Positions 7,230 through 16,192 are shown, numbered from the stretch's first letter. The stretch is DNA of 64,000 nucleotides from Sulfurimicrobium sp964384915 (GCA_964384915.1 CAYLMA010000004.1:1-64000); one strand, 5' to 3'. Numbers and translations are program-made. Notes: generated from the sequence alone by a model not told the origin.

Positions 7230-8720
7230 TTATTTTCTAGCCAGGTGAGCCAGGCCATCCGCTGCGCGCACGCATAGTTTCTTGAATTCAACGTAACTGC
7301 GCTCATCCAGGCCGCACTCGCCATGTTTGCGGTCGGCATAGAACAAACCGACGGGTTTGCCATGGACAAAGATGGACATGGCGAAAAACTCCCCCGCACC
7401 GATTGTTGCGAGCACCTCCGGCGGAATCATCGGCGCCAGGGTTTTGGCATTGGCGGAGTTGAACCACACCCCCTGCATTTTCTCCAGCAAGCGCACAAAC
7501 AGGTTGGAGCTGCGCAGATCGACTTCGAATTGCCGCAACGGCGACCCGGGCGGGGCGCCATGGACGTATTTGGTTTTAAGTGCAGTCCTGTCGCGCGAGA
7601 TGAGGCAAAAAACGATGCGATCGAGAGCTATCCCCTCATGCATCCCCTGCAGCACCAGCGTCATCATATCGTGCAGATCGAGAGAACCATCCAGATGCGC
7701 ACTGATTTCATCCATCACCTGCTGCAATCTGGCGAGGTCAGGCATCGGACACATCGCCTCATCGCCTGCCGGTTTCTGCCCCAGCGCGGCCACTGCGCTC
7801 TCGGGCTCGGTTTCCGGCGAACAATCATCCTCGCACGGCCCCGGCAGCATGGGCAGCCATGCCGCGGCCGGACGCACGCCATACCACTCCCAATGGCGCG
7901 CTGCAGCAACTGCCGTCTGGTGCACCAGCCAGACCGTCACTTCCAGCGGCAAATTCAAATTTTCCGCCATTGCCGCCAGGGTCGCCTCCATTGGCGTCCC
8001 ATACCAGCCCCTTTCGGACAGATGAGCGATGGACACGCCCAACAACACGCCCTGGGCGCGCGGAATTCCGGCGTTGCGGCAATCCACCAGTTCCGCCAGC
8101 ATTTCCGGGAAGTGCCAGGCAGCGGCCAACGCCAGACGAAAGTCCGCCACGGAAAAACCCATGATCTTCTCATGAGCCACGCCATAGTAAACTCGACCGC
8201 AGCGCACTGCCTCACGGATTTCCTGCGCACGCTGCGGCGCGTAAACCCACAACATGATATTGCTCATATCATGCAGCAAAGCCGCGATATAGACCTCTTC
8301 CACCCGAATATCCTGGTGCTGGATAGCCCATTGCCGGGCCTGATAGGCGGCATGCAGGGAGCGGCTGTACACTTGCAGCACGCTGTTAAGCACGACCGGT
8401 TGCTCTGCCAGCATATCCTCCAGCGCAACCAGGGAAGCGAAATGCTTGAACAGCGGCACCGCGCCCAGCATCATGATGGCATGTTCGACGCTGGTAATTT
8501 CGGTGCCCAGACGGCCGCGTCGCGCCGAATTGGCAAGCCGCAACAGCTTCAGCGTCATCAGCGGATCGCGCAGGATGACCACCGCGAGCTGCGACGCAGT
8601 CAGCCGCTCCGCACCGGGACGCAGCCGGTCAAGCTCCTGGATGGTGCGGCGCAATACCGGTACGTCCTGGGTGTCCAGGAACGTGACCCACTCGTATAGG
8701 GTACCGGGCAGCTCGCTCAT
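7230..8720 (-). CDS. HDOD-domain signalling protein with C-terminal GAF-like domain
   Basis: The 496-residue cytoplasmic protein has an HDOD domain at about 10-240: PVLRRTIQELDRL, ILRDPLMTLKLLRLANSARRG, ITSVEHAIMMLG, then AALLHDMSNIMLWVYAP. HDOD domains are usually non-catalytic relatives of HD hydrolases that scaffold signalling complexes. A poorly conserved, proline- and acid-rich linker follows (about 290-335). The C-terminal 150 residues look GAF-like (MTLVLQGMHEGIALDRIVFCLISRDRTALKTKYVHG, GKPVGLFYADR). It overlaps the methyltransferase upstream by 4 bases and leads into the HD-GYP and EAL genes, so all four may be one c-di-GMP-related operon. Confidence 0.85.
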   Translation of the reverse strand: MSELPGTLYEWVTFLDTQDVPVLRRTIQELDRLRPGAERLTASQLAVVILRDPLMTLKLLRLANSARRGRLGTEITSVEHAIMMLGAVPLFKHFASLVALEDMLAEQPVVLNSVLQVYSRSLHAAYQARQWAIQHQDIRVEEVYIAALLHDMSNIMLWVYAPQRAQEIREAVRCGRVYYGVAHEKIMGFSVADFRLALAAAWHFPEMLAELVDCRNAGIPRAQGVLLGVSIAHLSERGWYGTPMEATLAAMAENLNLPLEVTVWLVHQTAVAAARHWEWYGVRPAAAWLPMLPGPCEDDCSPETEPESAVAALGQKPAGDEAMCPMPDLARLQQVMDEISAHLDGSLDLHDMMTLVLQGMHEGIALDRIVFCLISRDRTALKTKYVHGAPPGSPLRQFEVDLRSSNLFVRLLEKMQGVWFNSANAKTLAPMIPPEVLATIGAGEFFAMSIFVHGKPVGLFYADRKHGECGLDERSYVEFKKLCVRAADGLAHLARK

Positions 8721-9505
8721 ATCGCTCTGTCTCCCAGGCGGTACACATAAAGCCGGGATTGGTGCAGGTCATCCAGTTGCACCACTTCGTTCGGTTCCAC
8801 GCCGGGAACCTGGAAGGTATTGCTGATGAACAGCGTTCCCGGACGCATCTCGCGCTGAACCTTGCGCCACAAATCGGGCATGGGAACCGGGGAAAGATAG
8901 GCATAAACCACACCGAAGGGCTGCAGATCGGCATGCCACAGGCTGCCCCAGCGGACCTCGTAACAACCGGAGCACAGCCGCATGCGCATCCAGCTCAGCA
9001 GAAAAGGCAATGGCGCGATTTCCATGCCGACATAGCTGCCATCCGGCCGCTGTCGCGCGAGAAAACGCAGCATGCCGCCAAGGCCGGAGCCCAGATCGGC
9101 CACCCGTGCGCCTGACGGAAGACGCTCCGCCACGGCTTGCCATGCCTTGCGGCTGGAAAGATACAAGGGAACCCGTGTTCTCGCGACGCTCCAGTAAACC
9201 AGCAGCAGCAGCGCAAAAACCGCCAGATACCAGTACGGAGCAATATCCAGGCTGTACGCCGTCACCAGCCCCGGCACAAAGAGAAAGTTGATCGGCAGCC
9301 ACCAGCGCGGCAAATGCCACGCCCAGCCCAGTGCCGCAGCCATACCGCCAACGCACAGGGCATGCTGCAACGGCAACAATGACACTTCCGCACGCTCCAG
9401 GAGAGGCGTTCCAAGCATCAGCCACAGCACTACGGCCATGCTTTGCACCAGCAATGACTTCAGGCCCGGCGCCATCCCCCTGGCAGAAGACGAGGCATCA
9501 GGCAT
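8717..9505 (-). CDS. Membrane-anchored class I SAM-dependent methyltransferase-like protein
   Basis: The 262-residue protein starts with three or four hydrophobic segments (LLVQSMAVVLWLMLG, ALCVGGMAAALGWAW, WWLPINFLFVPGLV, WYLAVFALLLLVYW). A soluble Rossmann-type part begins near residue 125, with ARVADLGSGLGGML as the SAM-binding loop and GSYVGMEIAP as the acidic strand end. Substrate and role are unknown; similar membrane-tethered methyltransferases sit in mixed contexts. The ATG at 9505 lies 10 bases after the motB stop; an upstream start would overlap motB. It is coupled to the HDOD gene by a 4-base overlap. Confidence 0.75.
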   Translation of the reverse strand: MPDASSSARGMAPGLKSLLVQSMAVVLWLMLGTPLLERAEVSLLPLQHALCVGGMAAALGWAWHLPRWWLPINFLFVPGLVTAYSLDIAPYWYLAVFALLLLVYWSVARTRVPLYLSSRKAWQAVAERLPSGARVADLGSGLGGMLRFLARQRPDGSYVGMEIAPLPFLLSWMRMRLCSGCYEVRWGSLWHADLQPFGVVYAYLSPVPMPDLWRKVQREMRPGTLFISNTFQVPGVEPNEVVQLDDLHQSRLYVYRLGDRAI

Positions 9506-9515
9506 CTGCACGATC

Positions 9516-10481
9516 TCAGTGCTTGGCTGGAGCTGGAGTTGCACTTGCCGCCTCTTTAGCGTGAGTCTGCAGCGTGCCGGCCACATCCGCCTTGCTGGCG
9601 ACTTCCAATTCGGGCTTGTCCGCTTTGGTGACGGCTTCTTCAGCTTCTCTATTCATGACGATGATGCTGATACGGCGGTTGACCGGGCTATCCGGTTTCG
9701 CCTGGTCAAATGGCACTGCGGAAGAGAGGCCTACCACGCGCAGCATTTTTCCATCCTCCATGCCACCGGCCACCAGTTCACGACGAGAAGCATTGGCACG
9801 ATCAGCAGATAGCTCCCAGTTGCTGTAGCCCTTATCGCCCCCGGAGTAAGGGGTGGAGTCGGTATGCCCGGAGAGCGAAATGCGGTTGTCCACCTCGTTC
9901 AGCACCTTGCCGATTTCACGCAGGATGACCTGGGTATAGGGCTTGAGATGGGCGCCGCCGCTATCGAACATGGGGCGGTTCTTCTCGTCCACGATCTGGA
10001 TGCGCAGCCCCTCCTTGGTGATATCCAGCATCAGCTGTTTCTTGAACTGCTTGAGCAGGGGGTTGCTCTCGATGGTTTTTTCCAGCCGCTCCTTCAGGCC
10101 GGCCAGCTTTACTTCCTCCTGGCGCCTGAGCTCGGCTTTGGCCGCTTCCAGATTGATGGTTTTTTTCTTGATCGGATCAACCGCCTTCTTGACCTGCCCG
10201 TCCTTGCGGCTGATATCCGTGCCGCCGCCCTTGATCACGCTGGAAGCGTCGCCGCTGCCTGAACCGCCCTGCAAGGCCACCTTGAGCGGCGTCTTGAAAT
10301 ATTCAGCAATGCCTTCCATGTCCCCCTTGGCGGTCGAACCCAGCAGCCACATCAGGAGGAAGAAGGCCATCATCGCGGTCACGAAGTCCGCGTAGGCGAT
10401 TTTCCACGCGCCGCCATGGTGGCCGTGGCCGCCCTTCTTGATTTTCTTGATGACTATGGGGCGCTGGGAATCGTCGCTCAT
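9516..10481 (-). CDS. motB: Flagellar stator protein MotB
   Basis: MotB is the peptidoglycan-anchoring half of the proton-driven MotA4/5-MotB2 stator. The N-terminus MSDDSQRPIVIKKIKKGGHGHHGGAWKIAYADF...MMAFFLLMWLLG shows the single transmembrane helix with the proton-carrying aspartate in AYADF. A long periplasmic linker follows, rich in K/E (about 95-140). The OmpA-like domain (about 150-280) includes ISLSGHTDSTPY and NWELSADRANASRRELV. The 321-residue length is normal. It follows motA after a 73-base gap that contains a repeat element. Confidence 0.96.
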   Translation of the reverse strand: MSDDSQRPIVIKKIKKGGHGHHGGAWKIAYADFVTAMMAFFLLMWLLGSTAKGDMEGIAEYFKTPLKVALQGGSGSGDASSVIKGGGTDISRKDGQVKKAVDPIKKKTINLEAAKAELRRQEEVKLAGLKERLEKTIESNPLLKQFKKQLMLDITKEGLRIQIVDEKNRPMFDSGGAHLKPYTQVILREIGKVLNEVDNRISLSGHTDSTPYSGGDKGYSNWELSADRANASRRELVAGGMEDGKMLRVVGLSSAVPFDQAKPDSPVNRRISIIVMNREAEEAVTKADKPELEVASKADVAGTLQTHAKEAASATPAPAKH

Positions 10482-10485
10482 ATTT

Positions 10486-10552
10486 AGCTCTTGGCTATCA
10501 GCTCTCGGCTCTCAGCCACAGGCTGAAAGCTGATGTCTGCACGCTGAAGGCT
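10486..10552. repeat. AGCTCTCGGCTCTCAGCC-type imperfect inverted repeat between motA and motB
   Basis: The gap holds short tandem units (ATCAGCTCTCGGCTCTCAGCC) facing an inverted partner (GGCTGAAAGCTGAT), with three bases between. It sits flush against the motA stop codon. It has the look of a dispersed intergenic palindromic repeat; it could also fold in the motA-motB mRNA and tune motB expression. Confidence 0.55.
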
Positions 10553-10554
10553 CA

Positions 10555-11415
10555 TTATTTCCCCTTGGCCTGCTTGACGTGCGCTTCCAGTTCGAGGAAT
10601 CCGGGACGATCCGTGGAATACAGCACCTTGCGGCCGAATTCGACCGCCACCTGGGGCGCGTAGCCGTTGAGGCTGGCGAGCAGGGTCACCTTGATGCAGT
10701 CGTACACCTTGCTGGATTCCTGCAGCTTGTTCTCCAGCAGGGTCGAAATCGGCCCAATAAAGCCATAGGCAAAGAGAATACCGAGGAAGGTGCCGACCAG
10801 CGCTGCAGCAATCAGCATGCCGAGCTCAGAGGGCGGGATGCCGACCGACTCCATGGTATGCACCACGCCCATCACCGCCGCCACGATGCCGAATGCCGGC
10901 AGGCCGTCGCCCAGCTTGGCCATGGCGGTAACCGGTATGTTGCCTTCCTGATGGTGAGTTTCGATTTCGTTATCCATCAGGTTCTCGATTTCCATGGCGT
11001 TGAGGTTGCCGCCCACCATCAGGCGCAGGTAATCGGTAATGAACTCGACGATGTGATGATCGGAGGAAATGCCGGGATACTTGCTGAAAATGGGGCTCTT
11101 GTCCGGCTCTTCCACGTCCGATTCGATCGACATCAGCCCTTCCTTGCGCACCTTGGCAAGAATCTCGAACAGCAGCGCCAGGAGTTCCAGGTACAGCGCC
11201 TTGTTGTATTTGGAACCCTTGAAAATGGACGGCAATGCCTTGAGGGTTGCCTTCAGCACCTTGGGCCCGCTGCTGACCAGCATCGCCCCCACTGCGCCGC
11301 CGCCGATCATGAGCAGTTCGACTGGCTGGAACAACGAGCCCAAATGGCCGCCCGCCATGGCAAAACCACCGAAAATCGAAGCCAGAACGACAACATAGCC
11401 AACAATTACCAGCAT
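10555..11415 (-). CDS. motA: Flagellar stator protein MotA
   Basis: MotA is the ion-channel and torque-generating partner of MotB in the inner membrane. Four membrane segments are visible: residues 1-25, 30-50, and two in the region LPAFGIVAAVMGVVHT...LIAAALVGTFLGILFAYGFIGPI. The cytoplasmic loop carries the charged motif KVRKEGLMSIESDVEEP that contacts FliG, and the functional proline is in LGDGLPAFG. The length of 286 residues is typical. A 25-base inverted repeat lies in its leader (11432-11456). Only the stator genes are present here; no other flagellar genes are in the window. Confidence 0.97.
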   Translation of the reverse strand: MLVIVGYVVVLASIFGGFAMAGGHLGSLFQPVELLMIGGGAVGAMLVSSGPKVLKATLKALPSIFKGSKYNKALYLELLALLFEILAKVRKEGLMSIESDVEEPDKSPIFSKYPGISSDHHIVEFITDYLRLMVGGNLNAMEIENLMDNEIETHHQEGNIPVTAMAKLGDGLPAFGIVAAVMGVVHTMESVGIPPSELGMLIAAALVGTFLGILFAYGFIGPISTLLENKLQESSKVYDCIKVTLLASLNGYAPQVAVEFGRKVLYSTDRPGFLELEAHVKQAKGK

Positions 11416-11431
11416 CTCAACACTCCATCGT

Positions 11432-11456
11432 CGCCGGCCTAGTTTTCAAGCCGGCG
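11432..11456. other. Hairpin in the motA leader
   Basis: CGCCGGC and GCCGGCG form a perfect 7-base stem with an 11-base loop, 17 bases upstream of the motA start. There is no T-run, so it is not a clear terminator of the CopD-like gene upstream. It may be a leader structure. Confidence 0.4.
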
Positions 11457-11496
11457 GAATAATTTGGGCAACTTTATCAAGTTATGCTGCCTTAGG

Positions 11497-11952
11497 CTAC
11501 GCCAACATGGCGCCCGCCGTGGCAACCGCAATCGTGACCAGCCCCAGGCTCAGGTTGATGCCAACCAATTGACGGATGCTTGCCAAGGCTGCCGCGCCGC
11601 TTTTCCAATCCTGGCCCGCCACCGCCTGTTTCAGGCGGGCATAGGGCGCAAAAAACACATAGGCAAAAATCACCATCATCGCCAGCCCAAGGCCCAGCAT
11701 GGCATGCACGTAAAGAGGAATGAGCTTCATGCCGCCCATCAGCATGATCATGAACAGGCCCGTCGCCAGAACTGCGGCGACGCATACCCACACCCAAGGG
11801 AAGAAACGCCCGAACACGCCCACCCACAATTGCAGGCGCAGCGGCGGCTCAAGCTGAGCAGCGGCCACCGGGCGCAGCACTTGGTGGGCGAAAAACATGC
11901 CGCCCACCCAAATAACGACAGACAGCAAGTGCAGCATGATCATGAATTTCAT
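11497..11952 (-). CDS. CopD-family integral membrane protein
   Basis: The 151-residue protein has four predicted membrane helices: MIMLHLLSVVIWVGGMFFAH, VWVCVAAVLATGLFMIML, LYVHAMLGLGLAMMVIFAYVFF, and LSLGLVTIAVATAGAMLA. Histidines lie at the start of helix 1 and in helix 3. This pattern matches the CopD/PF05425-type family, sometimes linked to copper handling or to haem-binding membrane proteins. No copper genes are adjacent, so the role is open. It lies between rnhB and motA and is followed by 81 bases before motA. Confidence 0.7.
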   Translation of the reverse strand: MKFMIMLHLLSVVIWVGGMFFAHQVLRPVAAAQLEPPLRLQLWVGVFGRFFPWVWVCVAAVLATGLFMIMLMGGMKLIPLYVHAMLGLGLAMMVIFAYVFFAPYARLKQAVAGQDWKSGAAALASIRQLVGINLSLGLVTIAVATAGAMLA

Positions 11953-11994
11953 TCATTTTTCCTCAGGTTAGGTTGAATCTTAAAATAGCTGTTA

Positions 11995-12110
11995 ACCGCA
12001 AAGGGCGCAATGGAATGCCAATGCGTTCAAGGTTTGAATAAATCAACCCAAAGCCGATGAGCAACACCCCAAACGGTCAAGCATTTGTTCTACTTTTCGC
12101 CCTTTGCGGT
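11995..12110. repeat. Inverted repeat of the CCGCAAAGGGCGC type downstream of rnhB
   Basis: The gap between rnhB and the CopD-like gene has one arm ACCGCAAAGGGCGCAA at 11995-12010 and the opposing arm CGCCCTTTGCGGT at 12098-12110, with about 87 bases between. The same motif pair occurs upstream of cheA (43590-43665), so it is a dispersed element rather than a gene-specific terminator. Confidence 0.7.
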
Positions 12111-12122
12111 GAAATACCGTTT

Positions 12123-12692
12123 CTAGATTGTATTCGATTCCAGCGCCCGCCTGACCGGGCCAAAACTGCGCCGATGCAGAGGCGTCACGCCATGACGCTG
12201 AATTGCCTGCAAATGCGCAGCCGTAGGATAACCCTTATGGCGTGCAAAATCATATTGCGGGTAGATCAGGTGCAATTCGCGCATTTCTGCATCTCTTGCG
12301 GTCTTTGCCAGGATGGAGGCGGCCGAAATTTCCGCCACCAGGCTGTCGCCCTTGACCACCGCGCGCACAGGCATCGCCAGAGAAGGGCAATGCAGCCCAT
12401 CCACCGCCACCTCATGAGGCGCCATGACCAGCCCTTCCACCGCCCGTTTCATTGCCAGCAGGCTGGCCTGCAGAATATTGATGCGATCGATTTCCTCCGC
12501 CGACGCGCTGGCTATTGACCAGGCCAATGCGTATTCCCGGATCTCCAGCGCCAGCGCTTCACGTTTTTTTTCACTCAGTTTCTTGGAATCCGCCAGGCCG
12601 ATAATGGGGTGCGCGGGATCGAGCACCACCGCCGCCGCAAATACCGCGCCCACCAGCGGGCCGCGCCCGGCCTCATCCACGCCGCATAACAT
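12123..12692 (-). CDS. rnhB: Ribonuclease HII
   Basis: RNase HII cleaves RNA in RNA-DNA hybrids and starts removal of single ribonucleotides from DNA. The 189-residue product has the N-terminal catalytic motif CGVDEAGRGPLVG, then GLADSKKLSEKKRE, the VDG turn (VAVDGLHCP), and the later KGDSLV...AASILAKTARD with catalytic acidic residues. The ATG at 12692 shares one base with the lpxB stop (TGATG) and has an AAGG site just upstream, so I prefer it to the longer reading by 15 codons. It ends the lpx cluster. Confidence 0.95.
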   Translation of the reverse strand: MLCGVDEAGRGPLVGAVFAAAVVLDPAHPIIGLADSKKLSEKKREALALEIREYALAWSIASASAEEIDRINILQASLLAMKRAVEGLVMAPHEVAVDGLHCPSLAMPVRAVVKGDSLVAEISAASILAKTARDAEMRELHLIYPQYDFARHKGYPTAAHLQAIQRHGVTPLHRRSFGPVRRALESNTI

Positions 12693-13864
12693 CACACCTT
12701 GCCCCACTGCGGCAAATAATGCAACACCGCCTCGCATGCGCGTTCCGCCGTATTTTGCCGCAGGCTCTCATGCATGTGCTGGAACTCGGCATCCAGACCA
12801 TTTTGCACCTGGGTGTCATGCAGCAGGTTCAGCAAAGCCTGCGCCAGATTGTCGGGAGTAGCGTCATCCTGCAGCAGTTCCGGGACGACAAAACGGCCTG
12901 CCAGAATATTGGGCAGGCCGACATAGGGCAGATACCCTTTGCGCCGCATCAGGAAGGCAGAAAATCGCGACAGCTTGTAGGCAATCACCATGGGGCGCTT
13001 GAGCAGAGCGGTTTCCAGGGTGGCGGTGCCAGAGGCCACCAGCACGATGTTGGCAGCCGTTATAGCCGCATGCGCATGGCCAAACAGGATATTCAGCGGC
13101 AAACCCTCGGCACCCAGCCGATACAGGGCGGATTCGAAGATATCACGCGTCTCGCGGCTGACCATAGGCACCAGGAAGCGGATACCCGGCTCCAGGCTGG
13201 CGATTTTCTGCGCGGTCCGGATAAACAGCTCTGCCATGTAATGCAACTCGCTTTGCCGGCTGCCCGGCAGCAAGGCAATGATATCGCCATGCGCGGCAAG
13301 CTTGAGCTGCGCGCGCATGGCTGCCCGATCAGGTTGTTGCGGCAGCACATCCGCCATGGGATGGCCGACATAACTGACCGGCACGCCGGCATCTTCGTAA
13401 ATCTTGGGTTCAAATGGAAACAAGGCGAGGATGTGCGTGACCGAACGCGCGATCGTCTTGACCCGTTCACGGCGCCATGCCCATACCGACGGGCTGACGT
13501 AGTGGATGGTGGGAACACCGTGCGCCTTGAGCGTTTTCTCCAGGCCCAGGTTGAAATCCGGCGCATCCACGCCGATGAACAGATCAGGCGGGTTTGCAAG
13601 GAAATAGCGTTTCAGTTTGCGCCGGATGCCGAGTATTTCGGCAAAGTGCCGCAACACCTCAAGATAGCCGCGCACCGCCAGCTTCTCCATGGGGAACAGG
13701 GTCTGCGCCCCAACAGCCTGCATTTTCGGCCCGGCGATGCCCACGAACTCGACATCCGGCAATTTTTCCCTGAGCGCCGTGATGAGATGGGCACCGAGCA
13801 GATCGCCCGATGCTTCGCCCGCGACGATTCCAATCCTGAGCCTGCGTCCTCCTGCCACAACCAC
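12692..13864 (-). CDS. lpxB: Lipid-A-disaccharide synthase
   Basis: LpxB joins UDP-2,3-diacylglucosamine and lipid X into the tetra-acylated disaccharide of lipid A at the inner-membrane surface. It is a GT19 enzyme of 390 residues. The motifs GIVAGEASGDLLGAHLI (N-terminal), VEFVGIAGPKM, GVDAPDFNLGLE, HYVSPSVWAWR, ALFPFEP..YEDAGVPVSYVGHP and LLPGSRQSEL are all visible. It follows lpxA by 8 bases and overlaps rnhB by one base. Confidence 0.96.
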   Translation of the reverse strand: MVVAGGRRLRIGIVAGEASGDLLGAHLITALREKLPDVEFVGIAGPKMQAVGAQTLFPMEKLAVRGYLEVLRHFAEILGIRRKLKRYFLANPPDLFIGVDAPDFNLGLEKTLKAHGVPTIHYVSPSVWAWRRERVKTIARSVTHILALFPFEPKIYEDAGVPVSYVGHPMADVLPQQPDRAAMRAQLKLAAHGDIIALLPGSRQSELHYMAELFIRTAQKIASLEPGIRFLVPMVSRETRDIFESALYRLGAEGLPLNILFGHAHAAITAANIVLVASGTATLETALLKRPMVIAYKLSRFSAFLMRRKGYLPYVGLPNILAGRFVVPELLQDDATPDNLAQALLNLLHDTQVQNGLDAEFQHMHESLRQNTAERACEAVLHYLPQWGKV

Positions 13865-13872
13865 GCTCCTGT

Positions 13873-14643
13873 TCAGCGAATGATGCCGCGAGTGGATTTG
13901 GCAAGGAACTCAAGCAATAAAGCGATTTCCGGGAATGATTGCCCCTGCTCAGCCAGCGCTTTTTTTGCATCGGCCAAGCTCAGGCCGGATTTGTACAGGG
14001 CCTTGTAGGCACGCCGCAAGGCCATGATGGCATCAGTCGAAAACCCGCGCCGTTTCAGCCCTTCGGAGTTGATGCCGTGCGGCGCGGTGGGATTGCCGCC
14101 GACGGTGACATAGGGCGGCACATCCATGGTGATGACCGAACTGATGCCGGTGATGCAATGAGCGCCAATATGGCAGAACTGATGCACGCCGGTGAAACCG
14201 CCAAGAATGGCGTGATCGTCGACCGTGACATGGCCCGCCAGGGTGGCGTTGTTGGCGAAAATAGTGTTGTTGCCGACCTGGCAGTCATGGGCAAAATGCA
14301 CATAGGCCATCACCCAGTTGTCGTTCCCCAGGCGTGTCACGCCGATATCTTGCGCCGTCCCCAGATTAAAGGTGCAGAATTCACGGATGGTGTTGCGGTC
14401 GCCGATCTCCAGGCGGGTCGGCTCACCGGCGTATTTCTTGTCCTGTGGCACCTCTCCCAGGCTGGAAAACTGGAATATTTTATTGTCTTGACCAATCCGG
14501 GTATGGCCCGAAATCACTACATGAGGGCCGATCCAGGTGTGGTCTCCGATTTCCACGTGTTCGCCGATCAGCGAATAAGCGCCGACAGCAACCCCCTCGC
14601 CTAGCCTTGCGCCTGGGTGAATGATCGCGGTGGGATGAATCAT
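13873..14643 (-). CDS. lpxA: Acyl-ACP--UDP-N-acetylglucosamine O-acyltransferase
   Basis: LpxA performs the first step of lipid A synthesis, moving a 3-hydroxyacyl chain from ACP to UDP-GlcNAc. The 256-residue protein starts MIHPTAIIHPGARLGEGVAVGAYSLIG and shows the left-handed beta-helix hexapeptide repeats. The catalytic histidine lies in VMAYVHFAHDCQVGN, and the C-terminal helical domain carries GLKRRGFS..AI.ALRRAYK. The length and gene order (fabZ upstream by 9 bases, lpxB downstream) are standard. Confidence 0.97.
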   Translation of the reverse strand: MIHPTAIIHPGARLGEGVAVGAYSLIGEHVEIGDHTWIGPHVVISGHTRIGQDNKIFQFSSLGEVPQDKKYAGEPTRLEIGDRNTIREFCTFNLGTAQDIGVTRLGNDNWVMAYVHFAHDCQVGNNTIFANNATLAGHVTVDDHAILGGFTGVHQFCHIGAHCITGISSVITMDVPPYVTVGGNPTAPHGINSEGLKRRGFSTDAIMALRRAYKALYKSGLSLADAKKALAEQGQSFPEIALLLEFLAKSTRGIIR

Positions 14644-14652
14644 GACTGCCCC

Positions 14653-15090
14653 TTAAACGATGTCGCGCTTGGCGCACATCAGTTCGGCCTCGGCCACAAT
14701 CTCTCCGTCCACTTTTGCTTCTGCCTTGAACTTCCAGATGCCGCGCATGTTGCGCAGAATCTCGACATGCAGGTGCAATTGGTCGCCGGCGGTGACAGGC
14801 TTCTTGAAACGCGCATTGTCGATGCCGACAAAATAGAACACGGAATTTTCATCCGGCATCGACCCCATGGTCCTGAAGGACAGGATGCCCGCCGCCTGCG
14901 CCAGCGCCTCCATGATCAACACGCCCGGCATCACCGGATGGTGGGGGAAATGGCCCTGGAAAAATGGCTCGTTGATGGTCACGTTCTTCACCGCCACGAT
15001 GGTTTTTCCCGGCTCGCATTCCAGCACCCGGTCCACCAGCAGGAAGGGGTAGCGGTGCGGCAAATGCGCCATGACTTCATGAATGTCCAT
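14653..15090 (-). CDS. fabZ: 3-hydroxyacyl-[acyl-carrier-protein] dehydratase FabZ
   Basis: FabZ dehydrates 3-hydroxyacyl-ACP in fatty acid elongation and competes with LpxA and LpxD for the same substrate pool. The 145-residue hotdog-fold protein starts MDIHEVMAHLPHRYPFLLVD. It has the catalytic histidine in GHFPHHPVMPGVL and the glutamate in IMEALAQAAG. The ATG at 15090 lies 5 bases after the lpxD stop; the upstream in-frame extension overlaps lpxD and has no family similarity, so I left it out. Confidence 0.96.
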   Translation of the reverse strand: MDIHEVMAHLPHRYPFLLVDRVLECEPGKTIVAVKNVTINEPFFQGHFPHHPVMPGVLIMEALAQAAGILSFRTMGSMPDENSVFYFVGIDNARFKKPVTAGDQLHLHVEILRNMRGIWKFKAEAKVDGEIVAEAELMCAKRDIV

Positions 15091-15095
15091 GCTGC

Positions 15096-16148
15096 TCACG
15101 ATTTCTTCCTTTCCAGTTCTGTGATCTTTTGTTCCAGTTGGTGGATCTTGTCCGCCATGCTGTCGAGGTGGCGCAGATGCGCCGCATTTTTCAGCCACTG
15201 CTCGTGCGTCGAGAATGGCATTGCCGAGGTGTAGGCACCAGGCTTGGTAATGGATTTAGTTATCAACGTGCCGGACGACACCGAAACATTGTCGGCAATG
15301 TTCAAATGCCCAAGAATCATGCCCGCGCCGCCAACCGTGCAATTGCGCCCGATCCTGGCGCTGCCGGCGATGCCGACGCAGCCTGCCATGGCGCTGTGAG
15401 CGCCAATATGGACGTTGTGTGCGACCTGAATCTGGTTGTCCAGCTTCACCCCCTCCTCGATCACGGTATCCTCCAGCGCCCCGCGGTCAATGGTGGTATT
15501 GGCGCCGATTTCGACATCATCGCCGATCACCACCCGGCCGATCTGTGGGATTTTGAGCCAGCGGCCTTCTTCAAGCGCAAGGCCAAAACCGTCTGCGCCG
15601 ATCACGGCTCCGGAATGAAGGATCACACGGGCGCCCAACTGACACTGGTGATAAACCACCACCCTGGGATACAGGAGGGTATCTTCGCCGATCTCGACCC
15701 GGTCACCGATAGCGCAGCCCGCACCGATCTTGACGCGCTCACCAATCCTTGCTCCGCGCCCGATATGCACGAATGGGCCAATGGAAGCGCTGGCCGCAAT
15801 AACGGCATCCGGCTCCACCACTGCCGTTGGGTGGACCCCCGCGATGGGGGGCTCAACCGGATTGAGCAATGCAATTACCTTGGCAAAATAGGCAGCGGGA
15901 TTGTTGCTTACAATACGTGGTTTGTTTGTTGCCCCGCGATTTTCCTGGTTCAGGATAACCGCACCCGCCCGGGTAAGCTCAAGTTGCCTCTTCAGACGCG
16001 TTGTTGCAAAGAAACTGATGTTTCGCGGCTGCGCCTTTTCCAGCGCAGCCACCTGGTCGATCTGCAGCCGGGCATCACCCAGTAACTCGCCACCCAGGCG
16101 GGCCACGATCTCACCCAGCGTATATGTATGCTCCATGCCGACGCTCAC
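15096..16148 (-). CDS. lpxD: UDP-3-O-(3-hydroxyacyl)glucosamine N-acyltransferase
   Basis: LpxD adds the second, N-linked hydroxyacyl chain in lipid A synthesis. The 350-residue product has the N-terminal uridine-binding domain (YTLGEIVARLGGELLGD, ISFFATTRLKRQL). It is followed by about ten hexapeptide repeats, including the catalytic stretch NTTIDRGALEDTVIEEGVKLDNQIQVAHNVHIG, and a C-terminal helix of the coiled-coil type (MADKIHQLEQKITELERKKS). MSVGM or the inner M (16136) could be the start. Confidence 0.96.
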   Translation of the reverse strand: MSVGMEHTYTLGEIVARLGGELLGDARLQIDQVAALEKAQPRNISFFATTRLKRQLELTRAGAVILNQENRGATNKPRIVSNNPAAYFAKVIALLNPVEPPIAGVHPTAVVEPDAVIAASASIGPFVHIGRGARIGERVKIGAGCAIGDRVEIGEDTLLYPRVVVYHQCQLGARVILHSGAVIGADGFGLALEEGRWLKIPQIGRVVIGDDVEIGANTTIDRGALEDTVIEEGVKLDNQIQVAHNVHIGAHSAMAGCVGIAGSARIGRNCTVGGAGMILGHLNIADNVSVSSGTLITKSITKPGAYTSAMPFSTHEQWLKNAAHLRHLDSMADKIHQLEQKITELERKKS

Positions 16149-16192
16149 GGACTATTCCTGATGAAAAACCGGCCGGCAGCCCAGCCCTGAAT

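Noticed and set aside
11457..11496. Sigma-28 promoter for motA (TAAAGTT on the minus strand at 11476-11470, then GCCGGCTT)
   Set aside because: The spacing is about two bases too long and the -10-like part lacks GCCGATAA; the GCCG belongs to the hairpin.
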